From: an uncultured archaeon
GTDB taxonomy: Archaea; Thermoproteota; Nitrososphaeria_A; Caldarchaeales; Wolframiiraptoraceae
Direction: 5' to 3'
Assembly: GCA_937974645.1 (NCBI GenBank)
Contig: CALJVH010000030.1
Location: forward strand, 1-35,790
Length of the DNA: 35,790 nt
Part shown: in pieces, positions 17,125-26,095 of the stretch
Position numbering within the stretch: position 1 is the first letter of the stretch
How the letters are laid out: each line of letters starts with the position of its first letter
The notes under the pieces: model-generated
Database searches by the model: none
Seen by the model: the letters and a program-made list of their open reading frames with translations, nothing else
Told to the model about the DNA's origin: nothing
Program-made: the position numbers and the translations under genes

Positions 17125-18080
17125 CCAATCAGCCTCCTAACCTTCTCCACGAACTCACGGACCGTGAGCGGGATCTCATCAAACCTGAGGCAGCCTTGAT
17201 GGGCGTTCACGTACCTCGCGACCTCGGAGACCTTTGGAGGAGCGACGCCATAAACCAGTAAATTTCCATCTCTTAATATTAACTTGGGATCTCCATCCCT
17301 GACTATTGCTCCTTGATCCATTACTATCAGCCTATCCGCATGTGGGAGGAGGAGCTCGAGCCTATGCTCCGAGATTATTATCGTTAGTCCCTCCCGCTTA
17401 TTCAGCTCCACAATCGAGTCTATCAGATTCTTTGCGGAGGCCGGGTCAAGGGAGCTCGTGGGCTCATCGAGGATGAGGATCTTGGGTCTCATCGCCAGCA
17501 CGGATGCTATGGCTACCTTCTGCTTCTGGCCCCCGGAGAGCTCAAAGGGAGACCTATATCTCAAATCTTCTATTCCAAGGGCATTCAACGCCCACTCAAC
17601 TCGCTCGAGAATAACCTCTCTTGGGAGCCCCAGGTTCTCGAGCGGGAAAGCTATATCGGCCTCAACGCTCAGAGCGAAGAGCTGATTATCCGGATTCTGG
17701 AAAACCATTCCAGCAACCTGCGATATTATGTGAGTTGGCGTATAGCGGGTATCCTTGCCGTCGACCAGAACTCTCCCGGACATCTCGCCTTCATAGAAGT
17801 TTGGTACGAGGCCGTTGAGGCAACGGAGGAGCGTGGTCTTTCCGCACCCGCTTCTTCCTGCGAGAGCCACAAACTCGCCCTTTTTCACCATTAGATTCAC
17901 ATTTCTGAGAGCATATTGCTCGCTCCCATAATATCTGAAGGAAAGATTCTCGACTTGTATTATGACCGGGGCCTCCTCGGCCTCTCCCTCGGTCTCGCGT
18001 CTATCAGTTCCAAGCATCTCTCTAAGATCCCCCTTCGAGCTCTCTAAGAAGAAAGTCTTTGATGTTGATGCCGTATACAT
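17121..18080 (-). CDS. ECF ABC transporter ATPase (true start may be 18017)
   Basis: GRSGCGKTTLLRCLNGLVPNF, ELSGGQKQKVAIASVLAMRPKILILDEPTSSLDP; overlaps the downstream ATPase by ATGA. Confidence 0.9.
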   Translation of the reverse strand: MYTASTSKTFFLESSKGDLREMLGTDRRETEGEAEEAPVIIQVENLSFRYYGSEQYALRNVNLMVKKGEFVALAGRSGCGKTTLLRCLNGLVPNFYEGEMSGRVLVDGKDTRYTPTHIISQVAGMVFQNPDNQLFALSVEADIAFPLENLGLPREVILERVEWALNALGIEDLRYRSPFELSGGQKQKVAIASVLAMRPKILILDEPTSSLDPASAKNLIDSIVELNKREGLTIIISEHRLELLLPHADRLIVMDQGAIVRDGDPKLILRDGNLLVYGVAPPKVSEVARYVNAHQGCLRFDEIPLTVREFVEKVRRLIG

Positions 18081-18131
18081 AAAGGTTATTATTCAAGAGT
18101 GAGCGCAACATTCTTTTTATTTTTCCTCTCT

Positions 18132-19145
18132 TTAAGGTTTTATTAACCGTGCAGTAATTCCCAGCTTTTCACCAATAACCTCCATACATCTTGAAATGAC
18201 CCTCTCGACATCTCTCTCCTTACAATAAGCTTTGGCCGCCATCGAGTGTCCACCTCCATGCCCTCCGAACTCTTCTCCGATTCTTGCAGCAATATCCTTT
18301 CCAAGATTTATCCCTGTTGCGTCAACAAATTCTTTCAGCGCCCTGAAGGATATGCTAACACCTTCATCAGACTCTCCGCCGATGATTGCTACGTGGGCGC
18401 CGAGGTTCACGAGGCTCCTAGCGGCTGAGCTCTGGAAGCTGCTAAGCCTGCTAACTGCTATGACCCAGTCGCCAACCCTGTATATGCGCATCCTCGCGGC
18501 CGCCTTGAGCCTCGCAATCCGCTCCGATAAGTCCATCTTGATCTCAAGCCCCTGAAGAAGATCCCTCGGGTCAATTCCGCGCGACGCAAGCGCGCAGGCT
18601 TTTCTAAGGGCTTCACGATCCGCCACCGAAAGCCTAACCGTGTCGTAGTAGATTCCGGCGAAGAGCGCTTCAGCCTCCTCGATCGAGAGATCATAACTTA
18701 AGTACGTGGCGAGATCAAAGACGATCTCGCAGACTGATGAGTAGTCGTCTAAGGCGTATACTTCTGCTCTTCCCTCAAACTTCTCCATGCTTGTCGAATG
18801 ATGGTCTAGAACCATGATGGGTTTACCTGAGCTAAGTATTTGGACGCTTTCTCCCAGCTGTTCCGGGGAGCCGCAATCCAGCACGAGATACACGTCGGCG
18901 TAATTAATATCTTCGGATGTGCTCAGGCCAAGCCTATTCATAAGAGCAGTGCTATGCGTTGAGGGCCCCTCGGGGATCACGAAAAGCGTCCTAGACTTCA
19001 TGAGCCTTCCGAGAATGTTTGAAAGCACGTAAGCCGCCCCGATAGAGTCAGGGTCTCCACCAACATGTGTTAGGATCATGATGGTTTTTTCAGAAAAATC
19101 CCTGAGCCTTTTCGCCATGAGCTCTATTAGGGCCGCGCTCCTCAT
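18132..19145 (-). CDS. DHH-family phosphoesterase (RecJ-like/NrnA-like)
   Basis: THVGGDPDSIGAAYVLS, VLDCGSPEQ, MVLDHHSTS, GGHGGGHSMAAKA. Confidence 0.9.
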   Translation of the reverse strand: MRSAALIELMAKRLRDFSEKTIMILTHVGGDPDSIGAAYVLSNILGRLMKSRTLFVIPEGPSTHSTALMNRLGLSTSEDINYADVYLVLDCGSPEQLGESVQILSSGKPIMVLDHHSTSMEKFEGRAEVYALDDYSSVCEIVFDLATYLSYDLSIEEAEALFAGIYYDTVRLSVADREALRKACALASRGIDPRDLLQGLEIKMDLSERIARLKAAARMRIYRVGDWVIAVSRLSSFQSSAARSLVNLGAHVAIIGGESDEGVSISFRALKEFVDATGINLGKDIAARIGEEFGGHGGGHSMAAKAYCKERDVERVISRCMEVIGEKLGITARLIKP

Positions 19146-19507
19146 TAAGCACCCTGTCCCGAGAGAAACTGTCTTAACTCCTTTTGCAAGTTTTCAAGCT
19201 GTTCCCTAGTCCTCTGTTCCTGCTTCTCCAAGAGCTTCAGCCTCGTCTCGGTGAGCTCCTTCCTCTCCGTAAGCTCCCCCACAACCTTCTGCTTGTCAAT
19301 CTGAACTAGGACTGGGCCAACAGCCTTGTAAACCGCGGCATCGTCCGATACTTTTTGAAGCTCCTCGAGAGCGTTCTTCACCTCTGTGAGCTCCATCTCG
19401 AGCCTCTGCTTCTCAACTAGAATAGCGTTAAGCGTTTGCTGAAGCTGCTGAAACCTGATAAGCTGTTGCCTAATACTTGGAGGAATCTCCCCTTCGCCAG
19501 CAGACAT
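19145..19507 (-). CDS. pfdB: Prefoldin beta subunit
   Basis: QLIRFQQLQQTLNAILVEKQRLEMELTEVKNALEELQKV..VYKAVGPVLVQIDKQKVVGELTERKE. Confidence 0.93.
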   Translation of the reverse strand: MSAGEGEIPPSIRQQLIRFQQLQQTLNAILVEKQRLEMELTEVKNALEELQKVSDDAAVYKAVGPVLVQIDKQKVVGELTERKELTETRLKLLEKQEQRTREQLENLQKELRQFLSGQGA

Positions 19508-19551
19508 CTCAAGAAAGCCGTTTACCCGAGTTTAAAAGATTTCCGAGCTTT

Positions 19552-19872
19552 CTATAGCTCAAGAAATCTGAGGGATCGCAGGCACGCGTCGATAAATCTT
19601 ATGAAGGAGTTTAATGCCGCTCTAAGGGCAACTGGATCCATCGCGCGAATTTTTAGGATAAGGTTTCCGGCTTCGGCGCTTATCTCCGCGGAGGCCCTTT
19701 TCGATGGAATATCTATCGCCTCAAAGGTGAGGGCCCGGCATATAGTCTCGGCTTCCCGCTTGTTGAGGTAGAAAATTACCTCAAGCTCGAATTCACTTCT
19801 TTGAGGAGGGCGTCCAGGCTCCTCCCGCGAAGGTGTAGCCGCATTTCCTGCATCTCCAGATTCCAGCCGCAA
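19552..19872 (-). CDS. pcc1: KEOPS complex subunit Pcc1
   Basis: FELEVIFYLNKREAETICRALTFEAIDIPSKRASAEISAEAGNLILKIRAMDPVALRAALNSFIRFI. Confidence 0.85.
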   Translation of the reverse strand: MRLESGDAGNAATPSREEPGRPPQRSEFELEVIFYLNKREAETICRALTFEAIDIPSKRASAEISAEAGNLILKIRAMDPVALRAALNSFIRFIDACLRSLRFLEL

Positions 19873-20020
19873 CCCTTCTCACCTTTGGCTGGTTACAGTT
19901 CGGGCAAACGTGCCAAGCTCGTTGCTCCCGCTCGACCTCGGCAACCCGCTTCCTAAGGGTTGATCCATACCTGGCCCTGAAGCGCTTCGCCGGGTTCCCC
20001 CTGACCTTCCCGACTTGCAT
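19793..20020 (-). CDS. rpl37ae: 50S ribosomal protein L37Ae
   Basis: MQVGKVRGNPAKRFRARYGSTLRKRVAEVEREQRAWHVCPNCNQPKVRRVAAGIWRCRKCGYTFAGGAWTP; start trimmed to ATG 20020. Confidence 0.93.
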   Translation of the reverse strand: MQVGKVRGNPAKRFRARYGSTLRKRVAEVEREQRAWHVCPNCNQPKVRRVAAGIWRCRKCGYTFAGGAWTPSSKK

Positions 20021-20075
20021 GAGCACATTTTCATCTTCGGTAATATAAATATCATTTTGACCAGTTTTAAAAGAT

Positions 20076-20107
20076 CCAAATTCTTCGATGACATTCGAAG
20101 AATTTGG
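20076..20107. promoter_or_regulatory. Perfect 13-bp inverted repeat CCAAATTCTTCGA-tgacat-TCGAAGAATTTGG between divergent genes; candidate operator
   Basis: Direct reading; second weaker AAATTC..GAATTT dyad at 20122-20139. Confidence 0.55.
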
Positions 20108-20181
20108 GGCCTGAAAATTCAAAATTCTCTTTCGAATTTCGATTTTATGAAGGGGCTTTTCTAAGTGGGAGAGATTTATAT

Positions 20182-20442
20182 ATGGAAGATAGGTTAATGA
20201 AGGAATTCATTATTAAGGTTGATAAAAAAGGAAGGATTCTCATTCCTTCAGAGATTCGAAAACAGCTCAACATCAAAAGCATAGTCAAGATTACTCTCGG
20301 GGAAGGAGAGATGATATTAAGACCTATAGAGGATCCTCTAGAAAGGATCGAAAAACTCGTCCTTAAGGGCACGACTGATGTTGAGGCGGAGATTCGAAGA
20401 CTTTGCGGAGTGGTGGAGAGTGAGCTTAATAAGGCGACTTAA
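20182..20442 (+). CDS. vapB: AbrB-family antitoxin (VapB-like)
   Basis: MKEFIIKVDKKGRILIPSEIRKQLNIKSIVKITLGEGEMILRPI; start ATG 20182 with upstream GGGAGAG. Confidence 0.85.
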   Translation: MEDRLMKEFIIKVDKKGRILIPSEIRKQLNIKSIVKITLGEGEMILRPIEDPLERIEKLVLKGTTDVEAEIRRLCGVVESELNKAT

Positions 20443-20444
20443 GG

Positions 20445-20862
20445 ATGGCAATATTAATAGAAACAGATCTCATTCTGAGTTTAATCTCGCCAGAAGATAA
20501 ACGCCACAACGTCATTTTAAGGCTCATCGACAAACTTTCCGGAAAAGCGAAGATATCTCCATACTCGTTTATGGAGCTGAATCTCTTAATAGAATCAGGG
20601 GAGGTCATCGTGCATCTGTTCCAGAATTTTACGAGCCTTAAGCAACCTCTTAAAATATAGGATGATAGAAGCATGCCCGTTAAAGGTTGAATACCACCGA
20701 GAGGCCTTTATCTTAAGGAGTAAGTACAGTGCGCTAACATATTTCGACAGCCTACATGCAGCTGTCGCAATAATTGAGAACCTAACACTTATAAGCTATG
20801 ATAGGATATATGCGGGTCTCACTGAAGTAAAATACATACATCCTGAAGATTATCGAGGCTGA
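20445..20862 (+). pseudogene. vapC: PIN-domain toxin (VapC-like) interrupted by frameshifts
   Basis: ORF 20445-20660 gives MAILIETDLILSLISPEDKRHN..ELNLLIESGEVIVH; downstream frames give VPEFYE then ALSNLLKYRMIEACPLKVEYHREAFILRSKYSALTYFDSLHAAVAIIENLTLISYDRIY. Confidence 0.75.
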
Positions 20863-20989
20863 AATATTCTAACTAAGACAAGCACCGGAGAATCTTTAAG
20901 GCTTCTTGACTGTTACATAATCTCAATCTTATTAGCTATCGTTGTCCAGATGAGGTGTGCGGGGATGTAAGTTTCAGACCTCGAGTTTT

Positions 20990-21826
20990 CTAAGAAACGC
21001 TGGCGAGCTTTACGGGAATTTCTTGTAGAAATTTCCTCCGAATTTCATTTGTTTTTTCGGCTACGACGTCTACGAGCCTGTCCATTAGCCCGACCGGTAT
21101 CTGGCCTGGAGAATTTTTCTGGACGCAGGTCATATTGCCCTTCTCATCGGTACCCATGACTAAGGAAACGTCTAGAGCCTTCTCCTCCTCGAGCTGTGGA
21201 TCGATCAAGAACCTCTCGCCGATTATTCCAACCATCACCGTGAAGGGGAGGGCGCTGAGCTCGGGACTGAAATATTCTCCAGTCTTCTGAGGTTTGCCAT
21301 CAACAATTTCGTATCTCGGTATCTTTGCGGTCGCGAGAGCGGCGAGGGCGGAGATCAACGATGGATCAAAGTAGTTTCCATCATAATCTAACACGTAGAT
21401 GTCGATAAAGAGTATGTAGACTTTCTCGCCCTTAACTAGACAGAGTTTCTTTAAGTCCACCACCCCGCTTTCCCTTAAACTCCTGTCAACAACCCTAGCA
21501 AGTTCTATTCCCCTTTCATCCGGAGGGCCTGGTTCAAAGCTTGCTGAGGCCAGTGGAAGTAGCTCGGCATTCACTGTGAATGTTCCTTCATCGGGCCTAT
21601 CGGGGAATGGTGCTCCTACCTCAACCTTTATTCCGGTAAGGATCTTTGTGCTCCCCATAGAGACTAAAGCTGAGCCATCGGCCTTCGTCAACAGGCCGGT
21701 TTCAATCTTTATCGGCCTAAGATCCGCTGGCCGCCTTCCATCTATTCGCTTATCCTGGAGAAGCAAGCTGTAGATTTTGTTCCGCATTATGCTGGCTGTT
21801 AAATCCTTCTTGGGCGTGAGGGCCAT
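20990..21826 (-). CDS. rrp42: Exosome complex subunit Rrp42
   Basis: KRIDGRRPADLRPIKIETGLLTKADGSALVSMGSTKILTGIKVEVGAPFPDRPDEGTF. Confidence 0.95.
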   Translation of the reverse strand: MALTPKKDLTASIMRNKIYSLLLQDKRIDGRRPADLRPIKIETGLLTKADGSALVSMGSTKILTGIKVEVGAPFPDRPDEGTFTVNAELLPLASASFEPGPPDERGIELARVVDRSLRESGVVDLKKLCLVKGEKVYILFIDIYVLDYDGNYFDPSLISALAALATAKIPRYEIVDGKPQKTGEYFSPELSALPFTVMVGIIGERFLIDPQLEEEKALDVSLVMGTDEKGNMTCVQKNSPGQIPVGLMDRLVDVVAEKTNEIRRKFLQEIPVKLASVS

Positions 21827-21830
21827 ATCC

Positions 21831-22580
21831 TCAAACCTCCTCCGGCGAGAGTTCGCTGAACTTTCTCTTCAGAACCTCTCTCTGAAGCTTATAAATCTCA
21901 TTTATCCCCTTCTGGGCTAGAGCGAGCGCTCTCCTAAACTCATCAATTGCCATTCGGCCATTGAGCTGGAGCATGACTATCGAGTTGAATCTCGGGGCCA
22001 TCGCAACCGGCATATCCGCCTCGCCATACTTGTCTTCTAAGTCGCATAGGTCTAATACGAGGTGGCCATCCACCTTCCCGACGGCAGTGGCCGCAATGAG
22101 GTCTGCCATCGGGATCCCCGCATCCGCTAAGGCAAGAGAGGCCGCTGTAAGCCCGGCAGTCCTAGTTCCACCATCAGCCTGTATAACCTCTACATAGACG
22201 TCTATCGCTGCTCTCGGAAACTCTTCTAGGAACGTTACTGTTTCAAGGGCCTCCCTGATCACTTTTGAGAGCTCAATCTCTCTCCTAGTCATGCCCAGCG
22301 GCTTACGCTCCTCGACGCTGAAGGAGGTCATATGGTATCTACAATTCAGTATCGCCCTATCTGGTAACGCTAAATGCCTTGGATGGGCTTCTCTCGGGCC
22401 GAAGACCGCGGCGATGACCTTGGTGCCCCCAAACTCGATATATGCTGAGCCATCGCTCTTATCCAGCACACCTACCTCCATTTTTATTGGTCTGAGCTCA
22501 TCAGGCCTCCTCCCATCAATCCTTCTACCATTCTCATCGATTAATCTCTCCGGTCTGGGTATTCCAGAAAACTCCAACAA
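21831..22580 (-). CDS. rrp41: Exosome complex catalytic subunit Rrp41
   Basis: [75 protein letters not shown]. Confidence 0.96.
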   Translation of the reverse strand: MLEFSGIPRPERLIDENGRRIDGRRPDELRPIKMEVGVLDKSDGSAYIEFGGTKVIAAVFGPREAHPRHLALPDRAILNCRYHMTSFSVEERKPLGMTRREIELSKVIREALETVTFLEEFPRAAIDVYVEVIQADGGTRTAGLTAASLALADAGIPMADLIAATAVGKVDGHLVLDLCDLEDKYGEADMPVAMAPRFNSIVMLQLNGRMAIDEFRRALALAQKGINEIYKLQREVLKRKFSELSPEEV

Positions 22581-22642
22581 ACCTAAATCAACACCTGCTG
22601 GGATTACTGATCATTACGGTATATATGAGTTTGCGGTAAAAA

Positions 22643-23314
22643 TCATCCTCCTCCCAGAAGCTCTTTTAAGAGTTTCTCAACCCGCTCCGTGAGCCCCGAT
22701 GTATGCGCCTCCTCCTCAATCATCTTCACAGCCTTAACCGCCGCAAACTCGGCCTCCGGGGATGGACCATTAATCACGATGAAGCCATTCTTGCCTACTA
22801 TTATCTCGCAGCCCGTGAACCTCTTTATCAGATTTATCATCGAGCCGCGCCTCCCAATAAGCCGCGGGATCTTAGCTGGATGAATCTGAATTAGTAGACC
22901 GCTCTCGATTCGCCTTACGCGGCTACGCTTGTCTATTACTACGCCGCCAAGCCCACTCTCTTTAATCCTCACGTAGATGACATCTCCGACCTTGAGCCCC
23001 GTGCTTATAACCTCCTCCCGATCAGGTATCCTGATTATTCCCTTAAGATGCCTTCCCAAGTCTACCTCAAAACCATTCGGCTTTACATCCGATACTATTC
23101 CCACAACCCAGTCTCCAGGAGCGGGTTTATAAGCGGCCTTGAAGGGCGTAACCACGACCTTATCCTCCCTTACCGATGCGAACCCTATTCTCGCGGCATA
23201 GATCCTCCCGCCGTAAGCGTATGTTCCCTCACCGCTCCTCTTACCATTATCCGATAATAGTTGGCCCGGCACCACGATCTCATGCTCCGAAAAGTATACC
23301 GGCATTATACTCAC
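22643..23314 (-). CDS. rrp4: Exosome RNA-binding subunit Rrp4
   Basis: VVPGQLLSDNGKRSGEGTYAYGGRIYAARIG, S1 and KH domains. Confidence 0.95.
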   Translation of the reverse strand: MSIMPVYFSEHEIVVPGQLLSDNGKRSGEGTYAYGGRIYAARIGFASVREDKVVVTPFKAAYKPAPGDWVVGIVSDVKPNGFEVDLGRHLKGIIRIPDREEVISTGLKVGDVIYVRIKESGLGGVVIDKRSRVRRIESGLLIQIHPAKIPRLIGRRGSMINLIKRFTGCEIIVGKNGFIVINGPSPEAEFAAVKAVKMIEEEAHTSGLTERVEKLLKELLGGG

Positions 23315-24003
23315 TCCTCCAGTTGCGTTGCCTCAACCCTACCGGAGGTAATCTTGTTCAGTCTATCTATTAGGTCTATATGGAGGCCTGCGGGAACCTC
23401 GACTACCCCAGTCCAGCTTCCATCTCCGCTCCATTGCTCGCGGATCACCTTGCCCATGTTCCTGATTATGCCGTAGCCGCGCGCGGCGACATCTGCGGGG
23501 AGCCTTATCTTGAACTTGAGGACACCCGTCTTGATTGGGAGTATAGGCCTAAGCTTCTCGATGATCTTGAGAGCCTGCTCCTTCGCATCCTTGAAGGGGT
23601 CTATCTGGATGCTGGCCTCCTCCATCGCGAGCTCTATCCGTTGGGGTGGATGCGGGAGGTTTGTCCGAGGATCTATCGCGTTCTTCGCTATGAAGTCTAT
23701 TATCTGCCTCCTCTTGTCCTCTATGAGCCTCTTCCTCTGCTCAGCAGTTATCTGAAGCGTCCCTTCCTCTAGAATCTTCTCTGCGATCTTTACGGGATCA
23801 GTTGTGCCGAACGTCTTCTTGAGGGTCTCCTCCTTAACCCTGATTCCCTTCTTCGCATCCTTGTAAACCTCCTCGTAAACCAGGATTCTTGAGATTGATA
23901 TTTTCTCGCCCATCTTATATTTTAGAGCATTATCTGGATCTACAAGGATCTCGAACGTCTCGCCGTGCTTCTCGAGCCTCGCGATCGTATAGCTTTTAGA
24001 CAC
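23311..24003 (-). CDS. sbds: Ribosome maturation factor SBDS/SDO1
   Basis: TIARLEKHGETFEILVDPDNALKYK..FGTTDPVKIAEKILEEGTLQITAEQRK. Confidence 0.95.
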   Translation of the reverse strand: MSKSYTIARLEKHGETFEILVDPDNALKYKMGEKISISRILVYEEVYKDAKKGIRVKEETLKKTFGTTDPVKIAEKILEEGTLQITAEQRKRLIEDKRRQIIDFIAKNAIDPRTNLPHPPQRIELAMEEASIQIDPFKDAKEQALKIIEKLRPILPIKTGVLKFKIRLPADVAARGYGIIRNMGKVIREQWSGDGSWTGVVEVPAGLHIDLIDRLNKITSGRVEATQLEE

Positions 24004-24050
24004 AGATCTCGCCCCGTGAAAAACGCTAATCGGGGTTTAAAATGCCTTTC

Positions 24051-24791
24051 CTAACCCTCACCAAGCCTCTTCTTTATCATCGGATCTAGTATCTTCTTTA
24101 GTTCATCTTGGGACATTGGAGTAAATTTTCTCGTGGATGTTGGGACCGTCGCAAGTCTCACAGTCCAGTTAGCATCTATCTTGTCGGCGGATTCAACTAG
24201 GCATTTGACCGCGAGGGTGATTGCCTCCTCAAACTTCACGCTCCGACCATACTCCGCCTCGAGAATCTCCCTAACCTTATCAGCACCTCTCCCAATAGAC
24301 CACGCATCATACTCTAGGACCATGCCGCTCGGCTCCGTGTAGAATACTCTCGGCCCAGTTTCATCCACACCCGAGAAAAGGAGAGCGACACCGAATGGCC
24401 TGACGCCAGCATGCTGCGTATACATCTGCATGACATCGCCAATGTATTTGGTGATTGCCTCGACGGTTGGTATCTCATCATAGGTGAGCCTGAGTATTTG
24501 AGCCCTGACTCTAGCAGCATCAACGAGGACCCTCGCATCAGAGTTCAGGCCGGCGGCGACCGCGCCGATATGGTCATCTATTTGGAAGAGCTTCCAAGAA
24601 TAGTTGATGTTCTGAAGCTTGGTATGCATCCTCTCCTCAACGGCTAGGATGCAACCATCATCACATGCCATAGCCATCGCCGTCGAGCCAGCTCTAACAG
24701 TCTCCAGAGCATACTCAACTTGATATAACCTACCCTGTGGAGAAAAAACTGTTATAGCCCTGTCATATGCCCCAGCGATCCCCAGAGCCAT
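24051..24791 (-). CDS. psmA: 20S proteasome alpha subunit
   Basis: YDRAITVFSPQGRLYQVEYALETVRAGSTAMAM. Confidence 0.97.
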   Translation of the reverse strand: MALGIAGAYDRAITVFSPQGRLYQVEYALETVRAGSTAMAMACDDGCILAVEERMHTKLQNINYSWKLFQIDDHIGAVAAGLNSDARVLVDAARVRAQILRLTYDEIPTVEAITKYIGDVMQMYTQHAGVRPFGVALLFSGVDETGPRVFYTEPSGMVLEYDAWSIGRGADKVREILEAEYGRSVKFEEAITLAVKCLVESADKIDANWTVRLATVPTSTRKFTPMSQDELKKILDPMIKKRLGEG

Positions 24792-24911
24792 TCCTACTTC
24801 CTCCAGGGCTAAAGACGTATGTGAGCAACCTAATTAATTTTGGGGTTGGAATCTCGCCGGGAGACTAAGACTAATATACGAAGAGGGTATTGTGAGGAAT
24901 GCCGCGGTCCT

Positions 24912-25136
24912 ATGGATCTAGCATTAACTCTCCTCGGATTCGGGCTAATTCTGCTGGGATCGCTTCTAATTCTTTTAGCGGCTTACTTCGGGCAGATGAA
25001 GGTTCGGGGAGGGGGCCTAATCCTGATTGGCCCCATACCAATAATGTTCGGCGACAAATCTCCAGGAGTAATACTACTAGCAATAATGCTTCTAGTGCTT
25101 ATCTTCCTCATCCTTCTCATGTTTATGGCGCCATGA
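24912..25136 (+). CDS. DUF131-type membrane protein
   Basis: LGFGLILLGSLLILLAAYFG..RGGGLILIGPIPIMFGDKSPGVILLAIMLLVL; ATG 24912 preferred over 24840. Confidence 0.7.
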   Translation: MDLALTLLGFGLILLGSLLILLAAYFGQMKVRGGGLILIGPIPIMFGDKSPGVILLAIMLLVLIFLILLMFMAP

Positions 25137-25148
25137 GGTGAGAAGACT

Positions 25149-25454
25149 TTGAGAGATTTCCTGAAGGTTTTACCTGAAATCCTGCCCATAATCCTTATAC
25201 TAGGCATAACCCTAATTCTAATAGGAATATTCCTAGTCATTTTGGGGACAGCGCCCTCGCGCGAGATTGTAGAAGCTGAAAGTGGAGGTTTGTTGATGAT
25301 AGGCCCTATGCCAATAATATTTCATGGAAAGCTTGGGCCCCTCGTGGGCTTGCTGATCCTCATCCTGATAACAATAATATTCCTTCTACCCTTATTGTAC
25401 CTGTTCATGCTAACTGCTAGAGGGCCTAGAGAGCGGGAAAAAGCCAGCGATTAA
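25149..25454 (+). CDS. DUF131-type membrane protein, tandem paralogue
   Basis: LGITLILIGIFLVILGT..SGGLLMIGPMPIIFHGKLGPLVGLLILILI; TTG start. Confidence 0.7.
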   Translation: MRDFLKVLPEILPIILILGITLILIGIFLVILGTAPSREIVEAESGGLLMIGPMPIIFHGKLGPLVGLLILILITIIFLLPLLYLFMLTARGPREREKASD

Positions 25455-25594
25455 TGCCAGAGCGGGGCTGCGGACAACACATGCCACGTTCATGAACTTT
25501 GAGATGGCCAAGGCCTCAAAATGTATTTCTGGAACGATAAACGCGGTGTAGCGGGCCGATCAAATCTTAATTAGCTTTTCATCCCCATTATTGT

Positions 25595-25885
25595 GTGTCC
25601 GCGCAGCTGGAGAGGCAGATTATCCGCGGGCGAGCCTATCTTAGGGGTTTGAGGAATGTTAGGCGTGGGCTTCTCACAAGATCTAAGATCATAAATATCT
25701 TGTCTAAGAAGGCTTCAACGATCTCGCAGATAGCGGAGGAGGTGGGGCTGGGCGAATCCTCTATCAGAAGACACTTGAAGAATATGCTCGCGGAGGGTAT
25801 TGTTGAGAGGTTCAGGTTTAAGGGCAAGGTTTTATGGAGGCTGAGCAGATCAGGGCAACTCGACCTAGAAGAGGCTTTAGCCTAG
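25595..25885 (+). CDS. Winged-helix DNA-binding protein (ArsR-like)
   Basis: RSKIINILSKKASTISQIAEEVGLGESSIRRHLKNMLAEGIVERFRFKGKVLWRLS. Confidence 0.8.
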   Translation: MSAQLERQIIRGRAYLRGLRNVRRGLLTRSKIINILSKKASTISQIAEEVGLGESSIRRHLKNMLAEGIVERFRFKGKVLWRLSRSGQLDLEEALA

Positions 25886-25889
25886 CTTC

Positions 25890-26057
25890 CTATGGAAAGA
25901 GCTTATTCATTACTATTGTTACGGCTATTAGCAGGCCTGCTAGAATCAAGATGAGCTCCGGTCTAATCTTGACGCCCTTGGCTTCCTCCTCGAAAAATCT
26001 TAAAAGGCCTGCAGCCGATGCTGGTAATGGGGCACCTCTACGCCTTCTTGTGGACAA
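25890..26057 (-). CDS. secG: Preprotein translocase Sec61 beta subunit (not in the ORF track)
   Basis: Translation from TTG 26057: MSTRRRRGAPLPASAAGLLRFFEEEAKGVKIRPELILILAGLLIAVTIVMNKLFP, 55 aa with the archaeal Sec61-beta signature and one TM helix. Confidence 0.88.
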   Translation of the reverse strand: MSTRRRRGAPLPASAAGLLRFFEEEAKGVKIRPELILILAGLLIAVTIVMNKLFP

Positions 26058-26095
26058 CTCGCTCGCTTTCTAAGCTATGTTCCATCCTATTAGCT

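Noticed and set aside
25834-26073. 79-aa plus-strand ORF
   Set aside because: Antisense to Sec61-beta, which has a clear family match
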